Source of the DNA: Apostichopus japonicus
Lineage: Eukaryota; Echinodermata; Holothuroidea; Aspidochirotida; Stichopodidae
DNA: 64,000 bases
Reading direction: 5' to 3'
Assembly: GCF_037975245.1 (NCBI RefSeq)
Contig: NC_092577.1
Span: forward strand, 28,948,398-29,012,397
In this document: piece after piece, positions 14,001-24,080 of the stretch
How positions within the stretch are numbered: the first letter of the stretch is position 1
How the letters are laid out: every line of letters starts with the position of its first letter
Notes under the pieces: model-generated
The model's database searches: none
The model's input: only the letters and a program-made list of their open reading frames with translations
What the model was told of the DNA's origin: nothing
Made by a program: the position numbers and the translations under genes

Positions 14001-17000
14001 ATCTAACGAGAAACATGGTTTATGGCCGATAAACCATGCTTATCGCCGAAAAACCATGTTTATCGCGTAAAAACATAGCTACGGTCCCGCACAGTCCGCA
14101 TATGGACAAGTGCGGAATAATAATCGGCAACGCACAGGCTTAGTAATAGTACACCGTCATCGATCTGACACGGTCGTAAATCAACCTTTAAAGTTCTAGA
14201 CTGCACAATTATCCTGCATAGCTTTAGGCTCTTTGAGTAAACACTGTGTGGTTATGTTCATGTCTACAGGTAGTTCATCATACAGCGTTCACACAAAGAC
14301 CTTCATACTAAGAAAGAATATGTGGCAGGCGTTGCAAACTACAGTAATTGGTAAAAAGAGGTCATATTACAACCAATTGCAGGTTGAGTTTGTAATCTCA
14401 AGAAACTTTTCCATTATAGCGTGATATGCAACTAACAAGGCCTGGGAAGTGCCATTGACAGCAATGTGGGAGCAATTTTCGAACTAAATTTTCTTATACT
14501 CTTCGCGCCAACTCATGGTGGCGCTACGCTTAGGTAGTTTACCTACAAGCTTGGCCCCTTCCTTGGCAAATTCCTCGCTACGCACCTGTCTAACCGTGTC
14601 ACAATTTGTTTCTAAATATCACCAAAAAACATCACAGACTTTCACCAAAAGTTGTTTTGACTTTTCGAAATGAATTAGCTAGACGGACCGCATCCGTAAT
14701 GAAATTTGGTTTGCCGATTTAAAAGGAAAATATAGAGCTGTACGGTAGCAACCAGTATATATGTATATATACAAAATACCATGAAGTGTGCAAACAATTT
14801 TGGGGATGAAAGATGCTCCCCGCCGGCACCCAAGCCAATCCCCCCCCCCCCCCCCAATATTTGAAACAAATCGCCGCCCGTGTATACAGAAGACCGTTAA
14901 AGTCATAGGAAACAGCCATTGAGCATAATAGGAACTCGTTTATAACTCTATGGAAATAGCCTAACTGCATAATATAAAGGCTTACAATAGTCCAATGGCT
15001 AAGCAAAGTCAAACCTGTTTTGGCATTGTATTTTCTAGATTGTTTGTAAAGCGCACAGATGCATCGCGCGTATAGTGCGCTATATAAGATTTTATTTACA
15101 TTACAGTACAAAAATTCCGCAGTAAGCTGGAAAGTCTGTGTATGAAATTGTCAACAGAGGGTTGGGAATTTGATACTCTCTCCTCTCTATTCGGCAAAGG
15201 CGCCAACGCAGAATTTATCAGGAGATACAACTCGGTGAACACCATGAACAGTTTCACATCGGTAACGGGGCCATATTTCGTTGTTCCTAATTATGGAAAG
15301 GACCGGGCCCATACGAAGTTTGCGTACGGCAGTCGCCCACATGCGGCGTCGGAACTAAAGATTTATCATATATATACTAACATAACATGTAGAGTTTTGG
15401 AAGTAGTTCCGGCATGTTTTCATCAGTCGCTAAATATAAAAACATGATTTATCGCCGATAAACTATGCTTATCGGTCGATAAACATGGTTTATCGCCGAT
15501 AAACATGGATTTTCGACGAAAAACATGGTTTATCAGTCGATAAACCACGTTTATCGGCGATAAACCATTTTTATCGCTGATAAACCATGTTTATCTGTCG
15601 AAAAACATGGTTTATCGCCGATAAACATGGTTTATCGCCGATAAACATGGATTTTCGAAAGAAAAACATGGATTTTCGAAAGAAAAACATGGAATATCTA
15701 ATGAAAATCCCTGTTTATGGTTCGATAAACCATGTTTCTCAGAGAAACCATGTTTATCTGCCGATAATCATGGTTTTTCGGTGAAAAACCAGTTTATCGG
15801 TCGATAAACATGGTTTTTCGGTCGATAAACATGGTTTTTCGGTCGATAAACATGGTTTTTCGAGTGATAATCGTGGTTTATCGGTCGATAAACATGGTTT
15901 TTCGACCGAAAATCCATGTTTCTCGATTTATTGAGCATTTGGCTTGCCATAAACGTCTCTATGTTTCGACGTCTCTATGTCCCGACGTCTCTATGTTCCG
16001 ACAAAAAGAAAAAAATCGGAGCAATTTTTTTTAAATCCAAAAGTGTGTTTGTACCAAGAAAAGTAGTTTTGTGACCCCAATATTTTTTTCTAATGGGAGC
16101 AAACATCAAGATATCGTTATCTTTGCTGCTGTTAGGAGAACGGTAAACAACGCCAATAGTTATAACATCACTGGACCTCCTGGAGTTGTTCGTGGACAAC
16201 TCGCACAAGACAGAATTGACAAAAGAAAGTTAACAATTTTTTTTTCCAAACAATGGAATACAATATCTTTATGCTTTTAATGCTACAATGCTGAGCAGAT
16301 ATGTCAGTGACATTTGTTTGGGACCTTGCTACATTCTACGCCGCCAGACATGATTCTGAATAATGTGTTTAATCATTTGTTACAATAAGAATTCTAGTCA
16401 ATTTTCGAACCTTTTGTGCCCCCAAAACAAATATAATCATAATAATATTAATGTGTTCCAGTATTCCCGCAATATCATATATGCATGTAAGTTATACTGC
16501 GAGAATATCTACGTAGAATCTGTGTATAGACTTTACGTATATACAGAATACACGAGAGCTGTATGCTGCCAGTGAGGACTAGTTGCAAATTGGTCATTCC
16601 AATAGCAAAACATTTTTGGTGTCATTGAGACGGTTTGAATTTTAAAGAGCAACCGTTGAAAGGATACGAGCAATGTCTCCACATTCAAATGATATCATTT
16701 ATTAACTATGATCAGGAACAGTTCCGGGACGTTTTGTGTCTTGTAGTATCAAAATCAAATGTATTCAAAAAAGCACCGGTTGGACAAGTAAGCTACTGGG
16801 ATTTCAAAAGCTAAACTTTCAATACTTGCAATGCATGATAAACCACGAACCATAACACAGAAAATAACCTTTTACGAGCAACCGTCCTTTCCCCCCCCCC
16901 CTTTTTCATTTAATGCTGAATGTTGGGGCAGTATTTCTTTTGACCCCATGGAATTTATTGGCTGGAACAATGGCCAGTATAATCAGGGCGAACCAATGAG

Positions 17001-17527
17001 GGTACCAATTGAAGATTTTATTCAGGGGTCCTCTAGACAGGGACGCGGCTCAGAATCGGACTCCACTAGAGCTCTGTGGGATACTATATGCCTTTCCCAG
17101 AGTGTGCCATACTCGATAGATGCAAGGTGGAGCTATAACAGCTGCGCTACTTGGGGCCTGGTCAGTACGTGGTTACCTTCTTCCAATGTAACGTTTTTCC
17201 TTTGTCGATACCATGCTCTATCAGAGCGATAAAATCCATGAAAGCCAAGTATAACCACATTATATGCAACAAGAAACTATCTAAACTGTCAAGCATTTGG
17301 ACATTGTCGAAAAGGAATAGATTGAAGCAGACGTGTTTCAAAAACGCCAGTACTTTAACCTTACGATATCTGTAGTTCGATTTAAAATTGAAAGATTAGC
17401 TCCAAGCTTAGGATATGGCTTCCCATTATATAACATGAAAATAAGACTTACCTGCAAATGTGTATGATGGTGCTACGAGCAGCACCACAAGAAGGAGCGC
17501 CTCGCTTCGGTGTTGACGTTGGATCAT
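7795..17527 (-). CDS. Secreted stand-alone hemopexin-domain protein, 4 exons
   Basis: Four minus-strand exons join in perfect phase (76+212+142+260 = 690 nt, 229 residues plus stop). Exon 1 encodes a signal peptide: basic start MIQRQHR, a leucine/valine core, and a probable cut after YTFA. The rest is one complete four-bladed hemopexin fold with four repeats of the DAI/DAAV...G+TY.FK...YW type. A cysteine at the start (DDCMSG) and one at the end (LGCPT) could form the blade 1 to blade 4 disulfide known in matrix metalloproteinase hemopexin domains. No protease domain is present between signal and propeller. The fold typically binds proteins, haem or matrix, and the ligand here is unknown. An in-frame ATG 21 nt upstream (17548) would add seven residues. 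Intron 1 (8.3 kb) holds a CR1 LINE and nested DNA transposons. The alternative is that exon 1 belongs to another gene, but the exact phase match argues against that. Confidence 0.78.
8344..8485 (-). CDS. Hemopexin gene exon 3 (blades 2-3)
   Basis: Bounded by a GCTGACAG acceptor and an AAAG|GTGAGC donor. It starts in phase 0 and ends in phase 1. It encodes GNQYWR, the PGLPDDIDAAV segment opening blade 3, and a closing YFFK. Confidence 0.85.
8949..9160 (-). CDS. Hemopexin gene exon 2 (blade 1, start of blade 2)
   Basis: Bounded by a TTTTTACAG acceptor and an AAG|GTAAGT donor. It starts in phase 1 and ends in phase 0. It encodes the first cysteine, the blade 1 DAITR start, the GLPTNLDAAV turn, and the first strand of blade 2 ending in YFFK. 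Confidence 0.85.
9161..10511. other. Hemopexin intron 1, 3' part; no gene
   Basis: AT-rich intron sequence. At 9960-10200 there are irregular short repeats built on GACAATGGAGCAATTAATTG-like words. No recognisable element ends or coding domain. Confidence 0.6.
10512..12122 (-). pseudogene. CR1-type LINE, RT and C-terminal part
   Basis: The minus strand shows CR1 hallmarks. A SQHGFCQKRSCLTNILEF block lies near 11640, FQKAFDKVPRQRLLLRL near 11510, and GVPQGSVLGPLL near 11345. A C-terminal VRPHLEYVVQAWNP block near 11010 is followed by RRLRGDLIQVFKIVYG near 10840. The catalytic YADD region between 11283 and 11021 is not clearly intact. The 3' end is a pentanucleotide tail (AACTA-type) at about 10512-10530. 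Stops and frameshifts make it inactive. It lies in intron 1 of the hemopexin gene. Confidence 0.88.
12123..12893. mobile_element. Inverted-repeat DNA element with 16-bp GTTCCGACG repeats
   Basis: The left end reads CGGTTACATCTCTATGTTCC and the right end is the inverse, CGTCGGAACATAGGGATGTC followed by ACC. Five tandem copies of TCTCTATGTTCCGACG follow the left end and about three inverted copies precede the right end. It is flanked by AGAGAAA at 12116-12122 and 12894-12900 (an eighth base mismatches), inside the CR1 LINE. An 8-bp duplication would suggest a hAT-type transposase in trans. There is no coding capacity. Confidence 0.75.
12894..13688 (-). pseudogene. CR1-type LINE, endonuclease part
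   Basis: This continues the LINE interrupted at 12123-12893. The minus strand reads the C-terminal half of an APE-like endonuclease: AIMGDFKFP near 13670, a QDCSLHQHVTFPTRG block near 13565, and a TSDHDI motif near 13455. The basic segment leading to RT follows. It contains a 95-bp tandem duplication and is interrupted again at 13689. Confidence 0.85.
13266..13455. repeat. 95-bp tandem duplication within the CR1 LINE
   Basis: 13266-13360 and 13361-13455 are near-identical direct copies starting TGCCTCTGTATCTGATCTCG. The duplication repeats the endonuclease TSDHDI region of the LINE. A few mismatches show that it is not brand new. Confidence 0.9.
13738..14075. repeat. 20-bp palindromic minisatellite, left arm
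   Basis: About 16 degenerate units of AAACATGGTTTATCGCCGAT. The core is almost its own reverse complement, so units appear in both CATGG and CCATG forms. Confidence 0.85.
14158..14425 (-). repeat. Relic of the TTAA-type element family
   Basis: The reverse complement reads ACGCTATAATGGAAAAGTTT followed by segments matching 120-240 and 21490-21650 (CGACCTG, CTCTTTTTACCAATTA, CATACTT). It also carries the ATGCAGG/GTCTAGA side seen near 26330-26400. It is a diverged copy lying inside the foldback element. Confidence 0.65.
14430..14592 (+). repeat. hAT-like repeat fragment
   Basis: It matches the right half of the 57787-58096 element: AAGGCCTGGGAAGTGCCATT, then CGCGCCAACTCATGGTGGCG, then a TACGCACCTG right end. 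The left end is missing. Confidence 0.7.
14880..15290 (+). repeat. Interspersed repeat, inverted partner of 26996-27369
   Basis: The reverse complement of 27050-27365 matches here, with an extra piece of about 110 bp at about 15000-15110. The short open frame at 15142-15447 is carried by the repeat and shows no domain. Confidence 0.7.
15440..15935. repeat. 20-bp palindromic minisatellite, right arm
   Basis: About 24 units, some perfectly tandem (for example 15600-15650 with period 20). Open frames through it on both strands are artefacts of the repeat. Confidence 0.85.
16087..16225 (-). pseudogene. CR1-type LINE, upstream endonuclease fragment
   Basis: The minus strand reads a VITIGVVYRSPNSSKDND block, the CR1 endonuclease segment that should directly precede AIMGDF at 13670. 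It therefore belongs to the same LINE copy, split by the 13689-16086 insertion. Homology fades after about 16225, the 5' truncation point. Confidence 0.8.
16226..17451. other. Hemopexin intron 1, 5' part; no gene
   Basis: AT-rich. An open frame at 16831-17232 (plus) contains a C-run and low-complexity PPPP and has no recognisable domain, so I do not call it a gene. Confidence 0.55.
17452..17527 (-). CDS. Hemopexin gene exon 1 (signal peptide)
   Basis: Twenty-five codons plus one base, ending in a CAG|GTAAG splice donor. The leftover G joins AT at the start of exon 2 to make Asp. An in-frame TAA lies shortly upstream of the two possible ATGs, so no further N-terminal extension is possible within this exon. 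Confidence 0.7.
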
Positions 17528-18027
17528 GATGTGCAGCGCGTGGGTCATCTGTCGTCTCAAAATTTAAACTTAATAATCCTGATTCCGTTTTTAATTTTAT
17601 AGGTGTCTGCATCAACCTGATAAAAATCGAAGCAAAACTACGGAGAGCCAGACGTTCCATAAATGTCACAAGTTACAAGTTTTCGGCATTCTTATGTTGA
17701 ATTTGACATACTGATGGATGTAAAGACATATTGTATTTGTATTTCTTTTTCGACATGTTCATATGGAGTTGTAAAATGTTGATGTCGAATTGGACATATA
17801 TATATTAACTTTGACACTTCACTTTCTTTTTCGACATTTTTGGAACGTTTGGCTCTCCGTACAAAACGGTAGACTATAATATCGCATGATGTTAAGGTTG
17901 TATCAAGAAGATGTGTGTCTCTTCTCCCTGGTCTAACCAGGGACCTGGTATTTACGCAGTTGTGGTTTTTCTGCTACTTGAGTCATTAGTCATAGCTAAA
18001 GTAACGTGAGGAATTCAATCCAAACAA

Positions 18028-18028
<1 letters not shown>
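17528..18028. other. Upstream region of the hemopexin gene
   Basis: This region should hold the 5' UTR and promoter if exon 1 is correct. I see no clear TATA box or other strong element. Two TTTTTCGACAT words lie at about 17744 and 17826. Confidence 0.4.
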
Positions 18029-18058
<30 letters not shown>

Positions 18059-18632
18059 TGTATGTATGTATGTATGTATGTATGTATGTATGTATGTATG
18101 TATGTATGTATGTATGTATGTATGTATGTATGTATGTATGTATGTATGTATGTATGTATGTATGTATGTATGTATGTATGTATGTATGTATGTATGTATG
18201 TATGTATGTATGTATGTATGTATGTATGTATGTATGTATGTATGTATGTATGTATGTATGTATGTATGTATGTATGTATGTATGTATGTATGTATGTATG
18301 TATGTATGTATGTATGTATGTATGTATGTATGTATGTATGTATGTATGTATGTATGTATGTATGTATGTATGTATGTATGTATGTATGTATGTATGTATG
18401 TATGTATGTATGTATGTATGTATGTATGTATGTATGTATGTATGTATGTATGTATGTATGTATGTATGTATGTATGTATGTATGTATGTATGTATGTATG
18501 TATGTATGTATGTATGTATGTATGTATGTATGTATGTATGTATGTATGTATGTATGTATGTATGTATGTATGTATGTATGTATGTATGTATGTATGTATG
18601 TATGTATGTATGTATGTATGTATGTATGTATG

Positions 18633-18662
<30 letters not shown>
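18029..18662. repeat. (TATG)n microsatellite, about 158 units
   Basis: An uninterrupted tetranucleotide tract of roughly 634 bp with no substitution that I can see. The long open frames on both strands (MYVC/IHTY repeats) are artefacts, because 4-bp units give a 12-bp, stop-free coding period. Confidence 0.98.
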
Positions 18663-18664
<2 letters not shown>

Positions 18665-19139
18665 CATTCATACAGAATGGTAATTACAAGATGCTTGGAA
18701 TGACTCCTCCTTAGTGACTGTTTCGCCTTACATGAATGCTTTTTCTATGTCTGAAACTGTCTAAATTACTTCACATTTGATATGTAAATGAAGTTTAGTG
18801 GATCTCCACTTTGACCTATGACCTTGCTCTCATTCAATTCCAGACGTCATTTTTCATTTCTTCAGTTGTCATGTGAGTCACTTCTATGATTCATTACCCT
18901 TTGCAGCTTAGTATTATTGGTCAAAGCTAGTACTCCATATAAGAATATTTGCAGGGACCAGATCGTATAGATATACAAAAGAAAAAACACTTGTTGAGTG
19001 CACAGAACTAGAAGAACTCGAAACCTCTGTAACGTTCTACAAATAATCATTCTTTGAGATAAATATTTTTGGTTAGGATGCCGAAGGCTCAGTAACTTTT
19101 GCGATCGTGCTGGCGTGTGCGCATGCGCGTAAGTGTGTG
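18663..19139. other. No gene seen
   Basis: Unremarkable AT-rich sequence between the microsatellite and the diverged 150-bp repeats. Confidence 0.5.
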
Positions 19140-20290
19140 TTTGTGACGGCTAGCTTGTAAACTCGCTATCTCAACAAACACAATATAAATCAAGTCGTAC
19201 TTGGTAGGTACATGCCCCATTATGTGTAGATTTGCCCTACTGTTTTTTTGTTCCCATCTCATGAATATTAATGAGTGGGCTGGGCTTAGAAACTAATAAA
19301 ATGCCAATATCTCTTCAAGCGTATATCCGATTTAGTTCATTCTTGGTATGTGATGTAACTACATTGTAAGTTCATGTTCTCTGCAACAACAGTATAACTT
19401 TATTAATTGTTATGGCTGGGTGGGGCTTAAAGTGAGATTGTCAAAAACAGCCTGTAAACACGATATCCCATGCAGCAACCACAAAGTTCAATCAATGTGA
19501 TACTTATGAGATCGATGCCCCATGATGAGTACATGTGCCATTTTGTTCTTGGTGCTCATCTCATGAATATTAATGAGTGGGCGGGGTAAACGTAACCTTT
19601 GGTTCATACTGGTATTCTACATAATAAACACATTCTCATGACGTCTCCGACTTTATGCCATTAATATTCCTCAAATTGCAAGAAATGGCTTTTACACACA
19701 AGACAAGCACCAAGTGTTCCATGATGTGCATCCTTGGCATCAACCGTGTTATTTTATTCTTGTGCATATCATGAGTATTAATCAGTAAACATAAAATTCT
19801 TAAACAGATGTCTCTGTCATAGTATGTCTAATTAGCTTCATACATATACTTGGATATTGCAGTGTAAGTACATAGATAATTTGCTTATGAGACCATAACA
19901 TTTGACCAAATTGATATTCCTGCGTGTGTCTTTTGTCTTAATACTATGTCACTAAAATGGACTTTGTCAACATGATAACTGATTCCTGGTATAACTTCCT
20001 TCATATGTTGCCGTATTAGTCAATAGATAATCCTCTTTATTGTTGGTGTGCACAATGTCATGTATATTAACATGTATGGCTTATACCACTGCACTATGAA
20101 TATGTTTAGGCATCGTAACCACTAAACGTATTCGTTGTGTGGTTTATGATATATGCAATCTTTCATGTTTTGTCGTAAATTGCAAGCAGTTCTTCTTGGG
20201 CATTTTCCATTTACTGTGCACTTTTTCTCTTAACGCTCATTTTGAAGTTATCGAAGATAAAGGCTGACCTATAGTGCAGATTTACAATTA
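19140..20290. repeat. Diverged ~150-bp tandem repeat
   Basis: The phrase CTCATGAATATTAATGAGTG followed by GGC recurs at about 19258 and 19560, and weaker forms occur at about 19768 and 20050. Half-way copies with GTTATGGCTGGGTGGGGC lie between them (about 19410). Each unit also carries an ACACGATATC...GATACTT...ATGCCCCAT side. The spacing suggests units of about 150 bp, in pairs of about 300 bp. Confidence 0.6.
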
Positions 20291-21360
20291 TAACATATTG
20301 TGAGAAACAGCCGAGTATCGAATAAGAACTTGTCATTGGATTAGAAATATAAGTTTGTACCTTTGTGTTTCATTGTTTTGTTAACTGATATTGTAAACTG
20401 TTGTTACGTTAGTAACATCAGTAAGTGCAACCCTTGAAAATCCTTTACCAATGTATGATTCCATATAAATGGTCTTTTACTGGTAAAGATTCTCGAAATC
20501 CTTCTTGATTATTTCTGGGGCATAAGATATGCCTTTTTCTTCCAATTGATTTTCTTCCACATTACCATCACTAAAGCTATATATGATGTATTCATTCATT
20601 GTGTCTTGAAAATGTATTAATGCTGTAAAATTATGGTAATTTAACACTTTCAAAGGAAAATATAAACAGTACCATCAATGATTTTATACTTTTGTGAAAC
20701 ACGACACAAATTGTCTTCACCTCATTGCAAATTTTTCGATGTTTCTCAACAGTTATATCGGACAATTTTTCCAGCGCAAATAATATGTCTATATACTGTC
20801 CTCTCATATCGTGCTTCCTTGAATCGCTCGGGGTGGGGGGGGGGGACCGGTGAAAAGAAACCCTGACAGAAAAGATGAACGAATTCAAACGAACCCTGTC
20901 CCGTGAAGGAGAAGGCTTTAGGTTGCCGTATTTGAGCGTCGAGAGGACGGTGCCATATCAAAGAAAATTGTCCCCCAAAAACTCAACAAAAAGGCCATGG
21001 TTTGGCTTGGTTCAATGTGGACTCTCCTTTGGGAGCTATACCGCTATGAGCTGCTGCACCTCGGCTCTGTTGCTTCTTGCTATACGCAACTGACTGGCAA
21101 TAATGAAGTCTCTAACCTTTATCTGCAGAGAGAAAAACAAACATTTTAAAATTGCTGAAACTGTTTGGATGAGTGCAGCAGCTTTGATGCATAACATCCT
21201 CATGAAAGGGGGAAAAACTTAAATAGAAGCACAAATCATTTCTATACTCCTTGGGTTTTGTAGGCCTCTAGTAAGTACCAATGACTTGAACGAACGTTAA
21301 GTCCCATTCCAACATTGTCCTCTGAGTTGGTATGAACCATCCAACCAAACCTATTTCTTT
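20291..21360. other. No gene seen
   Basis: AT-rich, with a G-run at about 20827-20844. The short open frames have no recognisable domain. Confidence 0.5.
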
Positions 21361-21451
21361 GCGTCTCGTCACTGTTATAAACCCTATACCCCCATTGTCA
21401 TGGCGCAACACCTGCCCCGGTGCCCCTACCCAATGGCTTAGCCTCTTTTAA
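21361..21451 (+). repeat. Interspersed repeat block, copy 2, left part
   Basis: Matches 1-86 of the window (GTCACTGTTA.AAACCCT start). It is interrupted at TTAA by the 5-kb element and resumes at 26494. Confidence 0.75.
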
Positions 21452-22794
21452 TAGGTCTACTGTATATACCCCAACTATAGCACGCTTGAGAATACGTAAT
21501 CGACCTGCCTTGGCCGTTAAATGGCCTCTTTTTACCAATTAGTCTGCAGCGCCTGCCGCATACTTTTTTCTTGTATGAGGGTCTTTGTGTAAATGCTGTA
21601 TGATTAACTACACTGTATACATGAACATTTTTCCACACAGCAGTGTTGTCACAAGGAGCCTAATTCAGTTGGAAGTCTGACCCCGTGACCTCGAAGAATG
21701 ATCAACGATCACGCATATCATTAAATTTGAATTTGCCCGCATTTAACGTAAAGTCGGTCCTACGTTTCACTCACAGAATTTACAGACATTGATAGTTTAC
21801 AACTTACCGGAACCTCACAGAATGGATTAAAAGTAATTCCAATGTATGGTAGGGCAAAGATACCCGAGAAAAAATCAACGAAAACCTATGAAACAACGAT
21901 TGCAATCCAACTTCGTCCTCACACATGTATTCCTAACTGACACAAAATAGGTCAAAACGAACCAACGAAAGAGAGTTACAACAAAAACGTTCTCCCATTT
22001 GTGGATCTTGTACTCTCCTACATGATGCTGTAAAGTTTCGGTGAAATGGTTGTCTAAGACGGCCAGTCACAAAACGATTACCTCGACTCGGCGATTTTGT
22101 TGCTGTCGCCGCCATTTTGAAATTAGGTAGACTTTCGCCAAGCCGTTTTCATGCTATGGGCTACTACCGACAAGACTTCATTCAAATCGTTTTCAATGTA
22201 GTGGAACCCATTCCTTTAGTGTACGGTCTATTAGGAATGTTAGGTTTTGTGGCGTGAAATTAAGTAATTTAAGTTGTGCTAAGGTTTGGAAGAAATTTTG
22301 TCCCAAATTCTAATATATGATTAGGTAAAATGTAAAATTACTGAGAGCTGCGTATGGGAGGGGTAAGAGAGACAAAATGGGGGAGGGGGCAAGGGAGATG
22401 GTGTTTCCTTTCTAGCTAAATTAATGGTGGTAACTATTAAGGTAACACAAATTTTCCTGAGCCTGTTGTCAAAACTGAAGGGGTCGTACCACATGTCGAA
22501 TATACAAAGGTAACATGGCCTAGGCCAAACCTTATTTCTAGTTGCTTTCTAAGGAACTTCCAACAATTCCGAATGATTTATACCTACAATACCAAATGAT
22601 TTATACTTACCCACTTACCATAATTCCACAGTAGCCCTTACTCAGTGAGATTCTGCAAAGCTGGGTACTCATCTGTTGCTTATATTCATCAATAAATATC
22701 AGTTAACAGTTTTCCAGTCAATACCAATCCTTGTTTGGTTCATGTATCACACTACATAACCGCTTGCCAATATTGAAGTTAAGTACTGTGGCTT

Positions 22795-22955
22795 GGGTAG
22801 GGGTGTGTTGTTTAGGGGAGGGGTGTGGTGTTTTTAGGGGTTTTGGGGAGGGAATGTGGTGCTTAGCGGATTTGGAGTTTCCCAGCTTTGGGATGGGTGT
22901 GGTGTTCACCAGCTTTGGGAAGAGTTAGGGTATTTTGGAGGGATGAGGTGGTTTT
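22795..22955 (+). other. G-rich tract with G-quadruplex potential
   Basis: Runs of three to four G occur repeatedly: GGGG.AGGGG near 22815, GGGG near 22837, then GGGGAGGG near 22845, within 60 bases. More GGG runs occur to 22945. The spacing fits a G4-forming motif on the plus strand. Confidence 0.55.
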
Positions 22956-23632
22956 GCCACATATGGGGACTTTAATTAAAAGCGGACTTTCAGTACACAG
23001 GACGTGTTTGGATACATTACGTTCTATGGATACTCTGACCAAATATTTTGAGTAGGGCTGTTTTCTTTTTCTTTTGCACATGCATAGTAGAACATAAGTC
23101 AACAGTGGAAATAGAGTTGCCTGGTCTTTTATTGATTTTATAACTGTAACAATAAGGCACTTTAAGCAACAGAAAAAAGAAAACAAAAAACATTTGTGTG
23201 ACACTCTCCATGAAAGAACATGTTTTAATGTCCTGTGAAAATATGGGCATGAAATATAAATTACTTCGATCACTTCAAAGTGAAATACTTTGTTCAAATG
23301 GAAGGAATAGCTTAACAAAATTTGAATACTTCTTGAAATGAAACACACTTCATACTGTGAAGACTTCATACAATAATATTGTCTGAAAAAAAATCACACA
23401 CAATGTCAAGTGCATTATGACTGGAAGGGGTATTTCAAGGTGGCATAGTGAAGGAATGACATAGCAAAAACAGTTCAGGTGGCAGGATGGATAGTTTTGT
23501 AACTTTGAAATGGTGAGATATACCTGTGACATATAGCATAAGATTAAAATTAAAAGACAAATATATAAAAGTAAAAGGTAAGAGTAGAAAGTAAATAAAT
23601 AAGTCCAAACTTGACATATAACTTTAACAACC

Positions 23633-24080
23633 TGGTCTTCTTCAGAAATAGGAGCACCAATAGCAGCCCAACGATCCATACTTCCTTTCATATAATTCAA
23701 ATTATTTCCAACTGATTTGCCCTCTGCCATTTCAGTTCTGAGGTACTTTTTCTTGAGCTGAATTCTGTTGGTTAGAGAATCCTTTTCGAACAGAGTACGC
23801 AAGGCATCCTAAGCATCACTAGGTTTCTCACTTGTTGTAATTAATTCCAGCTGACTAGATGCTATTGCAAGCACAATGGTGAAAAATGCCAGTTGTGTCT
23901 TTTTCAAGTTTGCACTCTTCTACTTCTCACATACAGTAACCCCCAACTTTCCTGAGCCATCCTCATAGCCCACAGGCCTTTTGCAAGAAACAAATGTCTC
24001 ATCTGGAAATTCCATGTCAGCCAGTTCGAGCCATCCATTTTGTTAATTTTCCACGTCATATCTTCTGTTGTTCCAGCCAT
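23633..24080 (-). pseudogene. Ty1/copia gag-like fragment, frameshifted
   Basis: The minus strand starts MAGTTEDMTWKINKMDGSNW at 24080 and continues with a MRHLFLAKGLW block, the usual start of copia gag. After frameshifts and stops the UBN2-type region follows: FEKDSLTNRIQLKKKYL near 23780, then AIGAPISEEDQVV near 23650. Homology ends abruptly at about 23633. No PR, INT or RT is nearby. It sits inside the 5-kb TTAA element and is a dead fragment, or possibly a retrocopied exon. Confidence 0.75.

Larger units (their letters stand above)
13715..15952. mobile_element. Foldback element with palindromic 20-bp repeat arms
   Basis: The ends are inverted: CATGGCAAGCCAATTGCTCA at the left and the complement of TATGGCAAGCCAAATGCTCA at the right. 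Each arm is an array of near-palindromic 20-bp units (13738-14075 and 15440-15935) with a TAAACATGGTTTAT core. ACGTC flanks both sides (13710-13714 and 15953-15957) and may be the target duplication. The 1.35-kb centre holds pieces of other repeats. No transposase was seen. Confidence 0.7.
13689..16086. mobile_element. GGTGACATCC-ended element interrupting CR1, itself split
   Basis: The CR1 frame stops at 13688 and resumes at about 16087. The insert begins CGGTGACATCCCTATGTTCC and continues after 15953 with three TCTCTATGTTCCGACG repeats, ending near TTTTGTGACCCCAATATT. A compact copy of the same element without the internal insert lies at 50637-50795. The core here is therefore only about 160 bp, and 13715-15952 is a later nested insertion. 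Confidence 0.65.

Noticed and set aside
15440-15935. CRISPR-like array (short palindromic repeats at regular spacing)
   Set aside because: There are no unique spacers between units. The repeats are contiguous 20-mers in a eukaryotic foldback element, and no cas genes are present.
16831-17232. 133-codon plus-strand frame as a gene
   Set aside because: It has a low-complexity start, no recognisable domain, and lies inside the first intron of the minus-strand hemopexin gene.
18006-18703. Several open frames of over 200 codons on both strands (MYVC and IHTY repeats)
   Set aside because: They are produced by the (TATG)n tract, which is stop-free in several frames on both strands.
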